A DNA stretch of 64,000 nucleotides from NCBI RefSeq assembly GCF_001190925.1, contig NZ_CP011072.1, positions 1,302,001 through 1,366,000 of the forward strand, in the 5' to 3' direction. Shown here piece by piece: positions 20,167 to 31,874 of the stretch. Position 1 is the stretch's first letter. Each line of letters opens with the position of its first letter. The notes beneath the pieces are model-generated. The model was not told the origin of the DNA. It made no database searches and saw only the letters and a list, made by a program, of their open reading frames with translations. A program made the position numbers and the translations under genes. This DNA comes from Azoarcus sp. CIB (GTDB lineage: Bacteria > Pseudomonadota > Gammaproteobacteria > Burkholderiales > Rhodocyclaceae).

Positions 20167-21420
20167 ATGTTCGACAAGCAAATGCAGATCGCCGGCTTCG
20201 ACCCTGACCTGTGGGGCGCCATCGAATCCGAGCGCCACCGCCAGGAAGACCACATCGAGCTGATCGCGTCCGAGAACTATGCAAGCCCGCGCGTGATGCA
20301 GGCGCAAGGTACGGTGCTCACCAACAAGTACGCGGAAGGCTATCCGGGCAAGCGCTACTACGGCGGTTGCGAGCATGTCGACGTCGTCGAGCAGCTCGCC
20401 ATCGACCGCGCCAAGGCGCTGTTCGGCGCGGATTGGGTGAACGTGCAGCCGCACTCCGGCTCGCAGGCTAACGCCGCGGTGTATTTCGCGCTGCTGCAGC
20501 CGGGCGACACCATCCTCGGCATGAGCCTCGCCCACGGCGGCCACCTGACGCACGGTGCGAAGGTGAATTTCTCCGGCAAGATCTTCAACGCGGTGCAGTA
20601 CGGCGTCACCGACGACGGCGTGATCGACTATGACGCGCTCGAAGCGCTCGCCCTCGAGTGCAAGCCGAAGATGATCGTCGCCGGCTTCTCGGCCTACGCC
20701 CGCCACCTCGACTTCCCGCGCTTCCGCGCGATTGCCGACAAGGTTGGCGCGCTGCTCTTCGTCGACATGGCGCACGTCGCCGGCCTCGTTGCCGCGGGCC
20801 TGTACCCCAGCCCGGTGCCCTTCGCCGACATCGTCACCAGCACCACGCACAAGACCCTGCGCGGCCCGCGCGGCGGCATCATCCTCGGCCGCGCCAATGC
20901 CGACATCGAGAAGAAGATCGCCTCGATGGTCTTCCCCGGCACCCAGGGTGGCCCGCTGATGCACGTCATCGCGGCCAAGGCGGTGGCCTTCAAGGAGGCG
21001 CTCGATCCGTCCTTCAAGGAATACCAGAAGCAGGTGATCGCCAACGCCCGCGCGATGGCCGGCGTGTTCGTCGAGCGTGGATACCGGATCGTGTCGGGCG
21101 GCACCGACGACCACCTCTTCCTCGTCGACCTGATCGCCAAAGGCATCACCGGCAAGGCCGCCGACGCGGCGCTCGGCGCGGCCCACATCACGGTGAACAA
21201 GAACACCGTGCCGAACGATCCGCAGTCGCCTTTCGTCACGAGCGGCATCCGCATCGGCACGCCCGCTGCGACCACACGCGGCTTCGGCATCGCCGAGGTC
21301 ACGGAGCTGGCCGGCTGGATCTGCGACATCCTCGACGACCTCGAGAACCCCGCGGTGATCGACGCCGTGCGCGCGAAGGTGTCCGCGCTGTGCGCCCGGT
21401 TCCCGGTCTACGGCAAATAA
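20167..21420 (+). CDS. glyA: serine hydroxymethyltransferase
   Basis: A 417-residue PLP enzyme interconverting serine + THF and glycine + 5,10-methylene-THF. The motifs are [20 protein letters not shown], the substrate segment [14 protein letters not shown], and the PLP lysine in [14 protein letters not shown] (about residue 230). Full length. CGGAG lies about 10 nt upstream of the ATG, and the gene starts 35 bp after the symporter. Here it probably runs toward serine, using methylene-THF released by the glycine cleavage enzymes. Confidence 0.97.
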   Translation: MFDKQMQIAGFDPDLWGAIESERHRQEDHIELIASENYASPRVMQAQGTVLTNKYAEGYPGKRYYGGCEHVDVVEQLAIDRAKALFGADWVNVQPHSGSQANAAVYFALLQPGDTILGMSLAHGGHLTHGAKVNFSGKIFNAVQYGVTDDGVIDYDALEALALECKPKMIVAGFSAYARHLDFPRFRAIADKVGALLFVDMAHVAGLVAAGLYPSPVPFADIVTSTTHKTLRGPRGGIILGRANADIEKKIASMVFPGTQGGPLMHVIAAKAVAFKEALDPSFKEYQKQVIANARAMAGVFVERGYRIVSGGTDDHLFLVDLIAKGITGKAADAALGAAHITVNKNTVPNDPQSPFVTSGIRIGTPAATTRGFGIAEVTELAGWICDILDDLENPAVIDAVRAKVSALCARFPVYGK

Positions 21421-21436
21421 AAAAATAACGATACGT

Positions 21437-21456
21437 GCGGCGCCTGCGGGCGCCGC
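21437..21456. other. stem-loop after glyA
   Basis: A perfect 8-bp stem GCGGCGCC / GGCGCCGC with a TGCG loop lies 16 bp past the glyA stop. It lacks a downstream T-run, so it is at most a partial attenuator before the permease gene. Confidence 0.4.
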
Positions 21457-21503
21457 CTTCCAACGCCAGAGAGAGACCGTTGAACTAACCGAGGAAGGGA
21501 AGG

Positions 21504-22931
21504 ATGACTCGCATCAGCGACATGCTCGACGAAGAGCAAAAACACGAAGGGAGGGACCTCGAACGAGGCCTCAAGGACCGGCACATCCAGCTCATCGCCA
21601 TCGGCGGGGCGATCGGCGTGGGCTTGTTTCTGGGTTCCGCCAAGGCCATCAGCAAGGCCGGTCCGGCGCTGCTGCTGACCTATGCGCTGGCCGGCGTCGC
21701 AGTCTTCTTCATCATGCGGGCGCTCGGTGAACTGCTCATCCACCGCCCCGTCGCGGGTTCCTTCGCAACCTATGCCGAAGAATACGTCAGCCCCTGGGCG
21801 GGCTTCGTCACCGGCTGGACCTACTGGTTCACCTGGGTCGTCACCGGCATGGCGGAACTGACCGCCGTCGGCGTGTATTTCCATTACTGGTTCCCGGAAA
21901 TTCCGCAGTGGATACCGGCTCTCGCGACCCTGGTCATCCTCTATGGCGCGAACCTGATCGCGGTGAAGGTGTTCGGCGAGATGGAATTCTGGTTCGCGAT
22001 TATCAAGGTCGTGACGATCGTCGCGATGCTCGTGATCGGCCTCGTCATCATCATCTTCGGCGTGGGCGACCTCGGCAAGACCGCGAGCTTCTCCAATCTG
22101 TGGTCGCACGGCGGCTTCGCGCCGATGGGCATGGTGGGGGTCGTGCTGACCTTGCAGATAGCCTGCTTCGCGTACACCGGCGTGGAACTGATCGGCGTCA
22201 CCGCGGGCGAGGCGCAGAACCCCGAGAAGGTGCTGCCGCACGCGACCAACAGCGTGACCTACCGCATCCTGATCTTCTACATCGGCTCGCTGATCGTGCT
22301 GATGTCGCTGGTGCCGTGGCATGAACTCAACCCGAACATGAGCCCGTTTGTGACCGTGTTCGAGAAGATCGGCATCCCGGCGGCGGCAGGCATCATCAAC
22401 TTCGTGGTCATCACCGCGGCGGCCTCGTCGTGCAACAGCGGCATCTTCAGTACCGGCCGCATGCTCTACACCCTCGCGCAGTTCAAGCAGGCTCCGGCCG
22501 CGCTCGGCAAGGTCAGCAAGAGCCACGTTCCGGCCACCGCGATCACGCTGTCCGCCGTCTTCATGCTGGTCGGCGTCGCGCTGAACTACGTCGTGCCTGA
22601 GGAAGCCTTCGTCTATGTCACCAGCATCGCGACCGTGGGCGCCGTGTGGACCTGGGGCATCATCGTCTGGTCGCACCTGAAGTATCGCCAGGCCGTGAAG
22701 CAGGGTCTCGCCACGGCGGTGTTCTTCCGCATGCCGGGTGCGCCGTATGCCAACTGGTTCGTGCTCGCCTTCCTGGCGCTGGTGGTCGTGTTCCTTGCGA
22801 TGGACGCCGGCACCCGCGTGGCGCTGTACGTCACTCCGGTCTGGTTCGCGCTGCTGACGGTGGGCTACCTGATCTCCAAATCGCGTGCCGCTCGTGCGAA
22901 CGGCGTGCTCGCAACCGAAACTTCGAGGTAA
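21504..22931 (+). CDS. APC-family amino acid permease (CycA/AnsP-like)
   Basis: A 475-residue amino acid:H+ symporter with 12 predicted helices. The N-terminus LERGLKDRHIQLIAIGGAIG leads into the helix I motif GVGLFLGSAKAISKAGPA, and the conserved FAYTGVELIGVTAGEAQNPEKVLP segment is present. These place it in the AAT subgroup with CycA (D-serine/D-alanine/glycine) and AnsP. The substrate cannot be read from sequence; lying between glyA and sdaA it probably brings in serine or glycine. The sdaA gene follows after 6 bp, so they are cotranscribed. Confidence 0.9.
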   Translation: MTRISDMLDEEQKHEGRDLERGLKDRHIQLIAIGGAIGVGLFLGSAKAISKAGPALLLTYALAGVAVFFIMRALGELLIHRPVAGSFATYAEEYVSPWAGFVTGWTYWFTWVVTGMAELTAVGVYFHYWFPEIPQWIPALATLVILYGANLIAVKVFGEMEFWFAIIKVVTIVAMLVIGLVIIIFGVGDLGKTASFSNLWSHGGFAPMGMVGVVLTLQIACFAYTGVELIGVTAGEAQNPEKVLPHATNSVTYRILIFYIGSLIVLMSLVPWHELNPNMSPFVTVFEKIGIPAAAGIINFVVITAAASSCNSGIFSTGRMLYTLAQFKQAPAALGKVSKSHVPATAITLSAVFMLVGVALNYVVPEEAFVYVTSIATVGAVWTWGIIVWSHLKYRQAVKQGLATAVFFRMPGAPYANWFVLAFLALVVVFLAMDAGTRVALYVTPVWFALLTVGYLISKSRAARANGVLATETSR

Positions 22932-22937
22932 TCCCGC

Positions 22938-24317
<1,380 letters not shown>

Positions 24318-24344
24318 TGACCCCTGACACCCAGTAAAGGAAGC

Positions 24345-25478
24345 ATGATGAGCGACAATCACTCCGACGCACCGCTGCTGCGCACCCCGCTGTACGACCT
24401 GCACGTGTCCCTCGGCGCCAAGATGGTGCCCTTCGCCGGCTACGAGATGCCGGTGCAGTATCCGACGGGGATCATCAAGGAACACACCCACACCCGCACG
24501 CAGGCCGGCCTGTTCGACGTGTCGCACATGGGCCAGGTCTTCCTCGTCGGCCCCGAGGCGGCTGCGGCGCTGGAAACCCTGGTGCCGGTCGACATCATCG
24601 ACCTGCCGCAGGGCATGCAGCGTTACGCGCTGTTCACCAACGAGACCGGCGGCGTCATGGACGACCTGATGGTGGCGAACTTCGGCGACCGCCTGTTCGT
24701 GGTGGTGAACGCCGCGTGCAAGGCGCAGGACATCGCCCACATGCAGAAGCACCTGTCCGGCCGCTGCAAGGTTGAAGTACTGGAAGACCGCGCGCTGCTC
24801 GCGCTGCAGGGTCCGGCTGCTGCCACCGTGCTCGCCCGCCTCGCGCCCGAGACCGCCAAAATGGTGTTCATGAACAGCATCACCGTGAACCTCGTCGGCG
24901 TGCCGTGCTACGTCAGCCGCTCGGGCTACACCGGCGAAGATGGTTACGAGATCTCGGTGCCCGCCGACAAGGCCGACGCCCTGGCGCGCGAACTACTGAG
25001 CCACCCCGAAGTCGCCCCGATCGGCCTCGGCGCGCGCGACTCGCTGCGCCTCGAAGCCGGCCTGTGCCTGTACGGCCACGACCTCGACGTGGATACCTCG
25101 CCGGTCGAAAGCAGCCTGCTGTGGGCGCTGTCCAAGCCCCGCCGTGCCGACGGCGCGCGCGCGGGCGGCTACCCCGGCGCCGACGTGATCCTCGGCCACA
25201 TCGCCAACGGCGTGTCGCGCAAGCGCGTCGGCCTGCGTCCGAACGCCCGCGTGCCGGTGCGTGAAGGCGCCGAGATCGTCGACGCGGACGGCCGCAAGGT
25301 CGGCGTGGTGACCAGCGGCGGCTTCGGCCCGACGCTGGAGGCGCCCGTCGCGATGGGCTACGTCGAAACCGCGCTCGCCAAGGTCGGCACCCAGCTCTCC
25401 GCAATGGTTCGCGGCAAGCCGGTCCCGGTCGAAGTCGCCAGCACCCCCTTCGTGCCGCAGCGCTACTACCGCGGCTGA
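24345..25478 (+). CDS. gcvT: aminomethyltransferase (glycine cleavage T protein)
   Basis: A 377-residue THF-dependent enzyme that takes the aminomethyl group from GcvH, releasing ammonia and forming 5,10-methylene-THF. The motifs are [47 protein letters not shown] and the C-terminal RGKPVP...[14 protein letters not shown] serves ATG 24345 or the adjacent ATG 24348. gcvT is unlinked from gcvH-gcvP here: it sits 9 kb downstream, beyond glyA and sdaA, yet on the same strand. Confidence 0.97.
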   Translation: MMSDNHSDAPLLRTPLYDLHVSLGAKMVPFAGYEMPVQYPTGIIKEHTHTRTQAGLFDVSHMGQVFLVGPEAAAALETLVPVDIIDLPQGMQRYALFTNETGGVMDDLMVANFGDRLFVVVNAACKAQDIAHMQKHLSGRCKVEVLEDRALLALQGPAAATVLARLAPETAKMVFMNSITVNLVGVPCYVSRSGYTGEDGYEISVPADKADALARELLSHPEVAPIGLGARDSLRLEAGLCLYGHDLDVDTSPVESSLLWALSKPRRADGARAGGYPGADVILGHIANGVSRKRVGLRPNARVPVREGAEIVDADGRKVGVVTSGGFGPTLEAPVAMGYVETALAKVGTQLSAMVRGKPVPVEVASTPFVPQRYYRG

Positions 25479-25529
25479 TGCAGCACCGGGTGGTCCGGCA
25501 TGTGCCGGGCCACCCGCCGGAGTCCTCCC

Positions 25530-26498
25530 ATGCAGAACGCAAGCACCCCCACCCCCCAGACCGGCGTCAAGCTGCGCGGCGCAGAGAAGACCGCGCGCAT
25601 CCCGGTCAAGATCATCCCGATCACGCCGGCGCAACAGCTGCGCAAGCCGGAATGGATCCGCGCCGCCTTCCGCGGCACGAAGAGCGTGCGCCAGCTCACC
25701 GGCACGCTGCGCGAAAACCGCCTGCACACCGTGTGCGAGGAAGCCAACTGCCCGAACCTGGGAGAGTGCTTCAACCACGGCACGGCGACCTTCATGATCA
25801 TGGGAGCGATCTGCACACGGCGCTGCCCGTTCTGCGACGTGGGCCATGGCCGCCCGCTGCCGCTGGATCCGGAGGAACCGAAGAACCTTGCGCAGACCGT
25901 CAGCGGGATGCGCCTGAAATACGTCGTGATCACCTCGGTGGACCGCGACGACCTGCGCGATGGCGGCGCCCAGCACTTTGCCGACTGCATCCGCGAGACG
26001 CGCGCCGCCAACCCCGGCATCACCGTCGAAGTCCTGACCCCGGACTTCCGCGGCCGGGTCGACCTCGCGCTGGACGTGCTGACGGCCGTGCCGCCCGACG
26101 TCTTCAACCACAACATCGAGACGGTGCCGCGCCTGTACCGCGAAGTGCGCCCTGGCGCGGACTACGAACACTCGCTTGATCTGCTCGCGCGTTTCAAGGA
26201 GCGCCATCCGAACGTCGCGACCAAATCCGGCCTGATGCTGGGCGTGGGCGAGACGCGCGAGGAAATCGAGGCGACTCTGGCCGACCTGCGCGCCCACAAC
26301 GTCGACATGGTCACGATCGGCCAGTACCTGCAGCCCAGCCTGCACCACCTGCCGGTGCGCCGCTACGTCACGCCGGCCGAATTCGACGAGCTGCGGGTCG
26401 TCGGCGAGAAGATGGGCTTCCGCCACGTCGCCTCCGGCCCGATGGTGCGGTCGTCCTACCACGCCGACCTGCAGGCGCACGGCGTGATCGGAGGCTGA
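25530..26498 (+). CDS. lipA: lipoyl synthase
   Basis: A 322-residue radical SAM enzyme inserting two sulfurs into octanoyl-carrier proteins, here probably GcvH. The auxiliary cluster motif is [12 protein letters not shown] (CX4CX5C) and the radical SAM motif is CTRRCPFCD (CX3CX2C), followed by [13 protein letters not shown]. The N-terminal extension of about 45 residues is usual for proteobacterial LipA, and MVRSSYHAD closes the protein. GGAG lies 7 nt before ATG 25530. No lipB octanoyltransferase gene is adjacent. Confidence 0.96.
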   Translation: MQNASTPTPQTGVKLRGAEKTARIPVKIIPITPAQQLRKPEWIRAAFRGTKSVRQLTGTLRENRLHTVCEEANCPNLGECFNHGTATFMIMGAICTRRCPFCDVGHGRPLPLDPEEPKNLAQTVSGMRLKYVVITSVDRDDLRDGGAQHFADCIRETRAANPGITVEVLTPDFRGRVDLALDVLTAVPPDVFNHNIETVPRLYREVRPGADYEHSLDLLARFKERHPNVATKSGLMLGVGETREEIEATLADLRAHNVDMVTIGQYLQPSLHHLPVRRYVTPAEFDELRVVGEKMGFRHVASGPMVRSSYHADLQAHGVIGG

Positions 26499-26503
26499 TG
26501 GCG

Positions 26504-26974
26504 ATGAATGCGATCTGGAGCGTGAAAATCGAACGCCTAGAAACCCGTCTCGCGGTGGGTATCTACGAGGACGAGTACGAACCGCAGCCGGTGTGGGTGT
26601 CGGTCACCCTGACCGGCCTCGCGCCGGCCGTGCCGGACGGGCTCGACGACTGCCTCGACTATGAACCGCTGTGCCGCTGGCTCGCGACCGAATGGCCGCG
26701 CACGCCGCACACCCCGCTGCTGGAAACGCGCGTCAACGAGATCTTCGATTACGCCTTCGGCCTCGACTCGCGCGTGCAGGAAGTGTCGGTCGGCCTGTAC
26801 AAGCAGCGCGTCAGCCGCTACGCGACCGCGATCGGCATCGAACGCAGCGCGAACCGCGGCGAACACGCGCGCGCAAGCGAGCAACGGCGGCGGAAGCAAC
26901 CGATGGATGTTCCTGCGGCGGCATCGAACCATGCCGACGCCCGACCGCTGGTCGCCGTGGGCGGGCTGCGCTGA
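26504..26974 (+). CDS. folB: dihydroneopterin aldolase-like (FolB) protein with C-terminal extension
   Basis: About 155 residues, of which the first 115 match the FolB tunnelling fold: VKIERLETRLAVGIYEDE at the start, DYEPLCRWLATEWP, and a VSVGLYKQRVSRYATAIGI strand near the end. FolB makes 6-hydroxymethyl-dihydropterin for folate synthesis. The catalytic Lys common in FolB is not obvious, so a related tunnelling-fold role is possible. The last 35-40 residues are polar low-complexity sequence not expected in the family. ATG 26504 is favoured by GGAGG at 26490-26494; ATG 26498 overlaps the lipA stop by one base. Confidence 0.72.
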   Translation: MNAIWSVKIERLETRLAVGIYEDEYEPQPVWVSVTLTGLAPAVPDGLDDCLDYEPLCRWLATEWPRTPHTPLLETRVNEIFDYAFGLDSRVQEVSVGLYKQRVSRYATAIGIERSANRGEHARASEQRRRKQPMDVPAAASNHADARPLVAVGGLR

Positions 26975-26979
26975 ACGTC

Positions 26980-28098
26980 ATGGTGAAGCTGCGCTTCGAC
27001 TTCCCGGCGGATGCCATCGGCGCCACGCCTGTGCACTTCTCCGCCCCGCGCGAGCAGCTCGTTGCGCGCGAGCCGCAGGACGTGCGCGCGGTGCTCGCGC
27101 GGGCCGATGCACTGGCACGCGCCGGGGCGTGGGTGGCCGGCTTCGTCTGCTATGAGGCGGGTGCCGCCTTCGACCCGGCCTTCCGCTTCCGCCAGCGCCC
27201 GGCGTTGCCGTTGGCGTGGTTCGGCGTGTTCGACGAGCCCGTCGGCACGGACGAGCCCACGCCTGCCGCGGTGCGCTGCGACGGCTGGCAACCCGGCGTC
27301 GAGCGCGACCGCTACGACGCGGACATCGGCCGCATCCTCGACCACATCCGCGCCGGCGACGTGTACCAGATCAACCACACGATCCGCCTGCACGGCCGCT
27401 TCGACGGCGACCATCGCGCGCTCTACGAACACCTGCGCGCGGGCCAGCCGACCGGCTACTGTGCGCTGCTTGACCTGGGTCGCCACCGCATCCTGTCGCT
27501 GTCGCCCGAGCTCTTCTTCCGCCGCGACGGCGAGCGGTTGATCGCGAAGCCGATGAAGGGCACGCTCGCGCGCGGCAGCAACCCCGAGCAGGATGCGCAG
27601 CACGCCGAGGCGCTGGCGGCGTCGGAGAAGAACCGCGCCGAGAATCTCATGATCGTGGATCTCATCCGCAACGACATGTCGCGGGTCGCGCGCCCGCACA
27701 GCGTCAGCGTGCCGCATCTGTTTTCCGTCGAGACTTATCCGACCGTGTTCCAGATGACCTCGACCGTGTCGGCCGAGCTGCGGCCGGATGCGGGCCTCGC
27801 GGACATCTTCGCCGCGCTCTTTCCCTGCGGCTCGATCACCGGCGCGCCCAAGATCAAGGCGATGGAGATCATCGCCGGCCTCGAAGCCGAGCCGCGCGGC
27901 ATCTACTGCGGCGCGATCGGCGTGCTCAAACCCGGCGGCGACGCGATCTTCAACGTCGCGATCCGCACGCTGGCGCTCGACGGTCTCACCGGCCGGGCGG
28001 AATATGGCGTCGGCGGCGGCATCACGGCCGATTCGGTCGCGCACGACGAATACGAGGAGATGCGCGCCAAGGCCCGCATCCTGCAATGTGCCGCATGA
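26980..28098 (+). CDS. pabB: aminodeoxychorismate synthase component I
   Basis: A 372-residue chorismate-binding enzyme that makes 4-amino-4-deoxychorismate on the way to p-aminobenzoate and folate. Signatures are GDVYQINHTIRL, KPMKGTLARG, SEKNRAENLMIVDLIRNDMSR and the active-site loop PCGSITGAPKIKAMEII. It is shorter than classic PabB (about 450) and is not fused to a PabC lyase domain, which many relatives of this compact type carry. It starts 5 bp after folB, so both are cotranscribed. Supplying folate next to the THF-dependent glycine enzymes is metabolically consistent. Confidence 0.92.
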   Translation: MVKLRFDFPADAIGATPVHFSAPREQLVAREPQDVRAVLARADALARAGAWVAGFVCYEAGAAFDPAFRFRQRPALPLAWFGVFDEPVGTDEPTPAAVRCDGWQPGVERDRYDADIGRILDHIRAGDVYQINHTIRLHGRFDGDHRALYEHLRAGQPTGYCALLDLGRHRILSLSPELFFRRDGERLIAKPMKGTLARGSNPEQDAQHAEALAASEKNRAENLMIVDLIRNDMSRVARPHSVSVPHLFSVETYPTVFQMTSTVSAELRPDAGLADIFAALFPCGSITGAPKIKAMEIIAGLEAEPRGIYCGAIGVLKPGGDAIFNVAIRTLALDGLTGRAEYGVGGGITADSVAHDEYEEMRAKARILQCAA

Positions 28099-28294
28099 GC
28101 AGGGCGTCGACAGGCGCGGTCGGACCGGCATTTCGCTGCGGGCAAAATACTGCAAGAACATGTCGCATACCGGACATCGCAGTGCAGGCACACAGCATTA
28201 AATTCCCGAGCGGCTGTTGCGACGGCAATGTCCGCATCAGGCAGACGTACCCGTCAATGACGGCATCCAGCAAGGCAGGCCAGCAGAGCAGGAC

Positions 28295-31200
28295 ATGGAC
28301 ATGAAACCGATCAAGAGCATCCTCGTCGCCAACCGCGGCGAAATCGCCATCCGCGTGTTCCGCGCCGCGAGCGAACTGGGCATCCGCACGGTGGCGATCT
28401 ACGCCAACGAGGACCGCTTCGCGCTGCACCGCTTCAAGGCGGACGAATCCTACCTCGTCGGCACCGGCCAGAAGCCGATCGCGGCCTACCTCGACATCCC
28501 CGACATCATCCGCGTAGCGAAGGATGCCGAGGTCGATGCGATCCACCCCGGCTACGGCTTCCTGTCCGAGAACCCCGAGTTCGCCGAAGCCTGCGCCGCC
28601 GCCGGAATCGCCTTCATTGGCCCGCAGCCGCAGGTGATGCGCGATCTGGGCAACAAGGTCGCCGCGCGCAACCTCGCCGTCGCCGCCGGCGTGCCGGTCG
28701 TCCCCGCCACCGGCGCGTTGCCGCAGGACCTCGACGAGATCAAACGCCTCGCCCGCGGAGTCGGCTACCCCCTGATGCTCAAGGCGAGCTGGGGCGGCGG
28801 CGGTCGCGGCATGCGCGCGATCGAGAACGAGGAAGAACTGCCCGGCCTGCTCGACGTCGCCCGCCGCGAAGCGCTCGCCGCCTTCGGCAACGACGAGGTC
28901 TATCTGGAAAAACTGGTGCGCCGCGCCCGCCACGTCGAAGTGCAGGTGCTGGGCGACACGCACGGCAACCTCGTGCATCTGTTCGAGCGCGACTGCTCGG
29001 TGCAGCGCCGCAACCAGAAGGTCGTCGAACGCGCCCCCGCGCACTACCTCGATGACACGCGTCGCGCGGAGCTGTGCGAGGCCGCGCTGAAACTCTGTCG
29101 TGCCGCGAACTACACGCACGCCGGTACGGTGGAATTCCTCATGGACGCCGACACCGGCGCCTTCTACTTCATCGAAGTGAACCCCCGGATCCAGGTCGAG
29201 CACACCGTCACCGAACAGGTCACCGGCGTCGACATCGTCAAGGCGCAGATCCGCGTCACCGAAGGCGCGCGCATCGGCGCGGCCGACGCCTACCTGCCCG
29301 CGCAGTCCGACATCCGCCTCAATGGCCACGCGCTGCAGTGCCGCGTCACCACCGAGGACCCGGAGAACAACTTCACCCCCGACTACGGCCGCATCACCGC
29401 CTATCGCAGCGCCGCGGGCTTCGGCCTGCGCCTCGACGGCGGCACCGCCTATTCTGGCGCGGTGATCACCCCCTTCTACGACTCGCTGCTCGTCAAGGTC
29501 ACCGCCTGGGGCCACAGCCCGGACGAGGCCATCTCCCGCATGGACCGCGGCCTGCGCGAATTCCGCATTCGTGGCGTGTCGTCCAACCTGCAGTTCCTCG
29601 AGAACGTCATCGCGCACCCGCTGTTCAAGTCCGGCGAATGCACGACGCGCTTCATCGACACCGCGCCCGAGCTCTTCCGCTTCCAGAAGCGCCAGGACCG
29701 CGCCACCAAGCTGCTGAAGTTCCTCGGTGAAGTCAGCGTCAACGGCAACCCCGAGATGGCCGGCCGTCAGGCGCCCAAGGGACCGCTCGCGAAACCGATC
29801 AAGCCGCAGGTGGACCTCGCCGTGCCGCCCCCGGCCGGCACGCGCGATCTCCTCAAGGCGCTCGGTCCCGTCGGCTTCGCGCAGTGGATGAAGAGCGAGC
29901 AGCGTGTGCTCCTCACCGACACCACGATGCGCGACGCGCACCAGTCGCTCTTCGCCACCCGCATGCGCACGCGCGACATGCTCGAGATCGCGCCCCACTA
30001 CGCGCGCCTCGTGCCGCAGCTCTTCTCGCTCGAATGCTGGGGCGGCGCGACCTTCGACGTCGCGCTGCGCTTCCTCAAGGAAGACCCGTGGGAGCGCCTC
30101 GCGCGCCTGCGCACGGCCGTGCCCAACGTGCTGTTCCAGATGCTGCTGCGCGCCTCCAACGCCGTCGGCTACACCAACTATTCCGACAACGTCGTCCGCT
30201 ACTTTGTCCAGCAGGCGGCGAAGGAGGGTGTCGACGTGTTCCGCGTGTTCGATTCGCTCAACTGGATCGACAACATGCGCGTCGCGATGGACGCCGTCAA
30301 TGAAGCCGGCGCGCTGTGCGAAGGCACGATCTGCTACACCGGTGACCTCTTCGACGCGAGCCGCCCCAAGTACAACCTGAAGTATTACGTCGATCTCGCC
30401 AAGCAACTGGAAAAGGCCGGTGCCCACATCCTCGGCATCAAGGACATGGCCGGCGTATGCAAACCGCGCGCCGCTGCCGCGTTGGTGAAGGCGCTCAAGG
30501 AAGAAGTCGGCCTGCCGATCCACTTCCACACCCACGACACCTCCGGCATCGCCGCCGCGAGCGTGCTCGCCGCGATCGAAGCCGGCGTCGATGCCGTCGA
30601 CGGCGCGCTCGACGCGATGAGCGGACTCACCTCGCAGCCCAACCTCGGCTCCATCGCCGCGGCGCTCGCCGGCTCCGAGCGCGATACCGGGCTCGATCTC
30701 GACGCGATGCAGTCGCTGTCGCACTACTGGGAAGGCGTGCGCCGCGCCTACGCGCCGTTCGAGGCCGACATCCGCTGCGGTACGTCCGACGTGTACAAGC
30801 ACGAGATGCCCGGCGGGCAATACACCAACCTGCGCGAGCAGGCCCGCGCGATGGGGCTCGAGCACCGCTGGCCGGAAGTCTCGCAGGCCTACGCCGACGT
30901 GAACCAGCTCTTCGGCGACATCGTCAAGGTCACGCCCACGTCCAAAGTCGTCGGCGACATGGCGCTGTTCATGGTCGCCAACGATCTCACGCCCGACGAA
31001 GTCCTCGATCCTGAAAAGGAAATCGCCTTCCCCGAGTCGGTCGTCTCGCTCTTCCGCGGCGAGCTCGGCTTCCCGCCGGACGGTTTCCCCAAGGCGCTCG
31101 AACGCAAGGTACTGAAAGGCGCCGAACCGCTCAAGGGCCGCGCCGGCGACTTCCTGCCGGTCGTCGATCTCGACGCCGCGCGCGCCGAAGCCGAGGCGGC

Positions 31201-31750
31201 CATCGGCCGCCAGGTCTCGGACACCGACCTCGCCTCGTGGCTGATGTACCCCAAGGTCTTCAAGGACTACGCCGCCCACCACGCACGCTTCGGCGACGTC
31301 TCGCTGCTGCCCACGCCGGTGTTCTTCTACGGCCTGAAGGACCGCGAGGAGATCAGCGTCGACATCGAGAAGGGCAAGAGCCTCATCGTGCGCCAGACCG
31401 GCAGCAGCGACACCCCGGACGAGGAGGGCCGCGTGAAAGTCTTCTTCGAACTCAACGGCCAGCCGCGCCTGCAGCGCATCCCCAAGGCCGGCGCCGCGCC
31501 GACCGGGCGCCGCCACCCGAAGATGGACGATGCCAACCCGAACCACATCGGCGCCCCGATGCCCGGTGCGGTCGTGACGGTTGCCGTGCATGCCGGACAG
31601 AAGATCGCCAAGGGCACGCCGCTGGTGTCCATCGAGGCGATGAAGATGGAAACGGCACTGACCGCCGACCGCGACGCCGTCGTCAAACAGGTCTTCGTGA
31701 AGCCCGGCGACAAGGTCGCGGCCAAGGATCTGCTGGTCGAGCTGCAATAG
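28295..31750 (+). CDS. pyc: pyruvate carboxylase
   Basis: A 1151-residue biotin enzyme forming oxaloacetate from pyruvate and bicarbonate with ATP. The biotin carboxylase part (about 1-450) starts KSILVANRGEIAIRVFRAA and has the ATP loop SWGGGGRGMRAI. The carboxyltransferase part (about 530-830) starts LLTDTTMRDAHQSLFATRMRT and has the GGATFDVA segment. The C-terminal biotin carrier has the biotinyl-lysine motif EAMKMETA. Single-chain alpha4 type, full length. ATG 28295 is preferred; ATG 28301 is also possible. The 196-bp spacer from pabB probably holds its own promoter. A strong terminator follows. Confidence 0.96.
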   Translation: MDMKPIKSILVANRGEIAIRVFRAASELGIRTVAIYANEDRFALHRFKADESYLVGTGQKPIAAYLDIPDIIRVAKDAEVDAIHPGYGFLSENPEFAEACAAAGIAFIGPQPQVMRDLGNKVAARNLAVAAGVPVVPATGALPQDLDEIKRLARGVGYPLMLKASWGGGGRGMRAIENEEELPGLLDVARREALAAFGNDEVYLEKLVRRARHVEVQVLGDTHGNLVHLFERDCSVQRRNQKVVERAPAHYLDDTRRAELCEAALKLCRAANYTHAGTVEFLMDADTGAFYFIEVNPRIQVEHTVTEQVTGVDIVKAQIRVTEGARIGAADAYLPAQSDIRLNGHALQCRVTTEDPENNFTPDYGRITAYRSAAGFGLRLDGGTAYSGAVITPFYDSLLVKVTAWGHSPDEAISRMDRGLREFRIRGVSSNLQFLENVIAHPLFKSGECTTRFIDTAPELFRFQKRQDRATKLLKFLGEVSVNGNPEMAGRQAPKGPLAKPIKPQVDLAVPPPAGTRDLLKALGPVGFAQWMKSEQRVLLTDTTMRDAHQSLFATRMRTRDMLEIAPHYARLVPQLFSLECWGGATFDVALRFLKEDPWERLARLRTAVPNVLFQMLLRASNAVGYTNYSDNVVRYFVQQAAKEGVDVFRVFDSLNWIDNMRVAMDAVNEAGALCEGTICYTGDLFDASRPKYNLKYYVDLAKQLEKAGAHILGIKDMAGVCKPRAAAALVKALKEEVGLPIHFHTHDTSGIAAASVLAAIEAGVDAVDGALDAMSGLTSQPNLGSIAAALAGSERDTGLDLDAMQSLSHYWEGVRRAYAPFEADIRCGTSDVYKHEMPGGQYTNLREQARAMGLEHRWPEVSQAYADVNQLFGDIVKVTPTSKVVGDMALFMVANDLTPDEVLDPEKEIAFPESVVSLFRGELGFPPDGFPKALERKVLKGAEPLKGRAGDFLPVVDLDAARAEAEAAIGRQVSDTDLASWLMYPKVFKDYAAHHARFGDVSLLPTPVFFYGLKDREEISVDIEKGKSLIVRQTGSSDTPDEEGRVKVFFELNGQPRLQRIPKAGAAPTGRRHPKMDDANPNHIGAPMPGAVVTVAVHAGQKIAKGTPLVSIEAMKMETALTADRDAVVKQVFVKPGDKVAAKDLLVELQ

Positions 31751-31802
31751 CAGCGCGGCCGGCATCAACGAGTTCTCCCCCTCCTCTCCAGAGGGAAGCC
31801 CT

Positions 31803-31832
31803 GTCCGGGGCCTCGTGCCCCGGACTTTTTTT
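31803..31832 (+). terminator. rho-independent terminator after pyc
   Basis: A perfect 9-bp stem GTCCGGGGC / GCCCCGGAC (31803-31811, 31817-31825) with loop CTCGT is followed by seven T (31826-31832). This is the clearest terminator of the window. A second, T-less hairpin CCGCGGC / GCCGCGG (31839-31845, 31853-31859) follows and may act on the opposite strand. Confidence 0.9.
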
Positions 31833-31874
31833 GTCCGGCCGCGGCGTGTGGTGCCGCGGTCCGGCGAGATCCGG

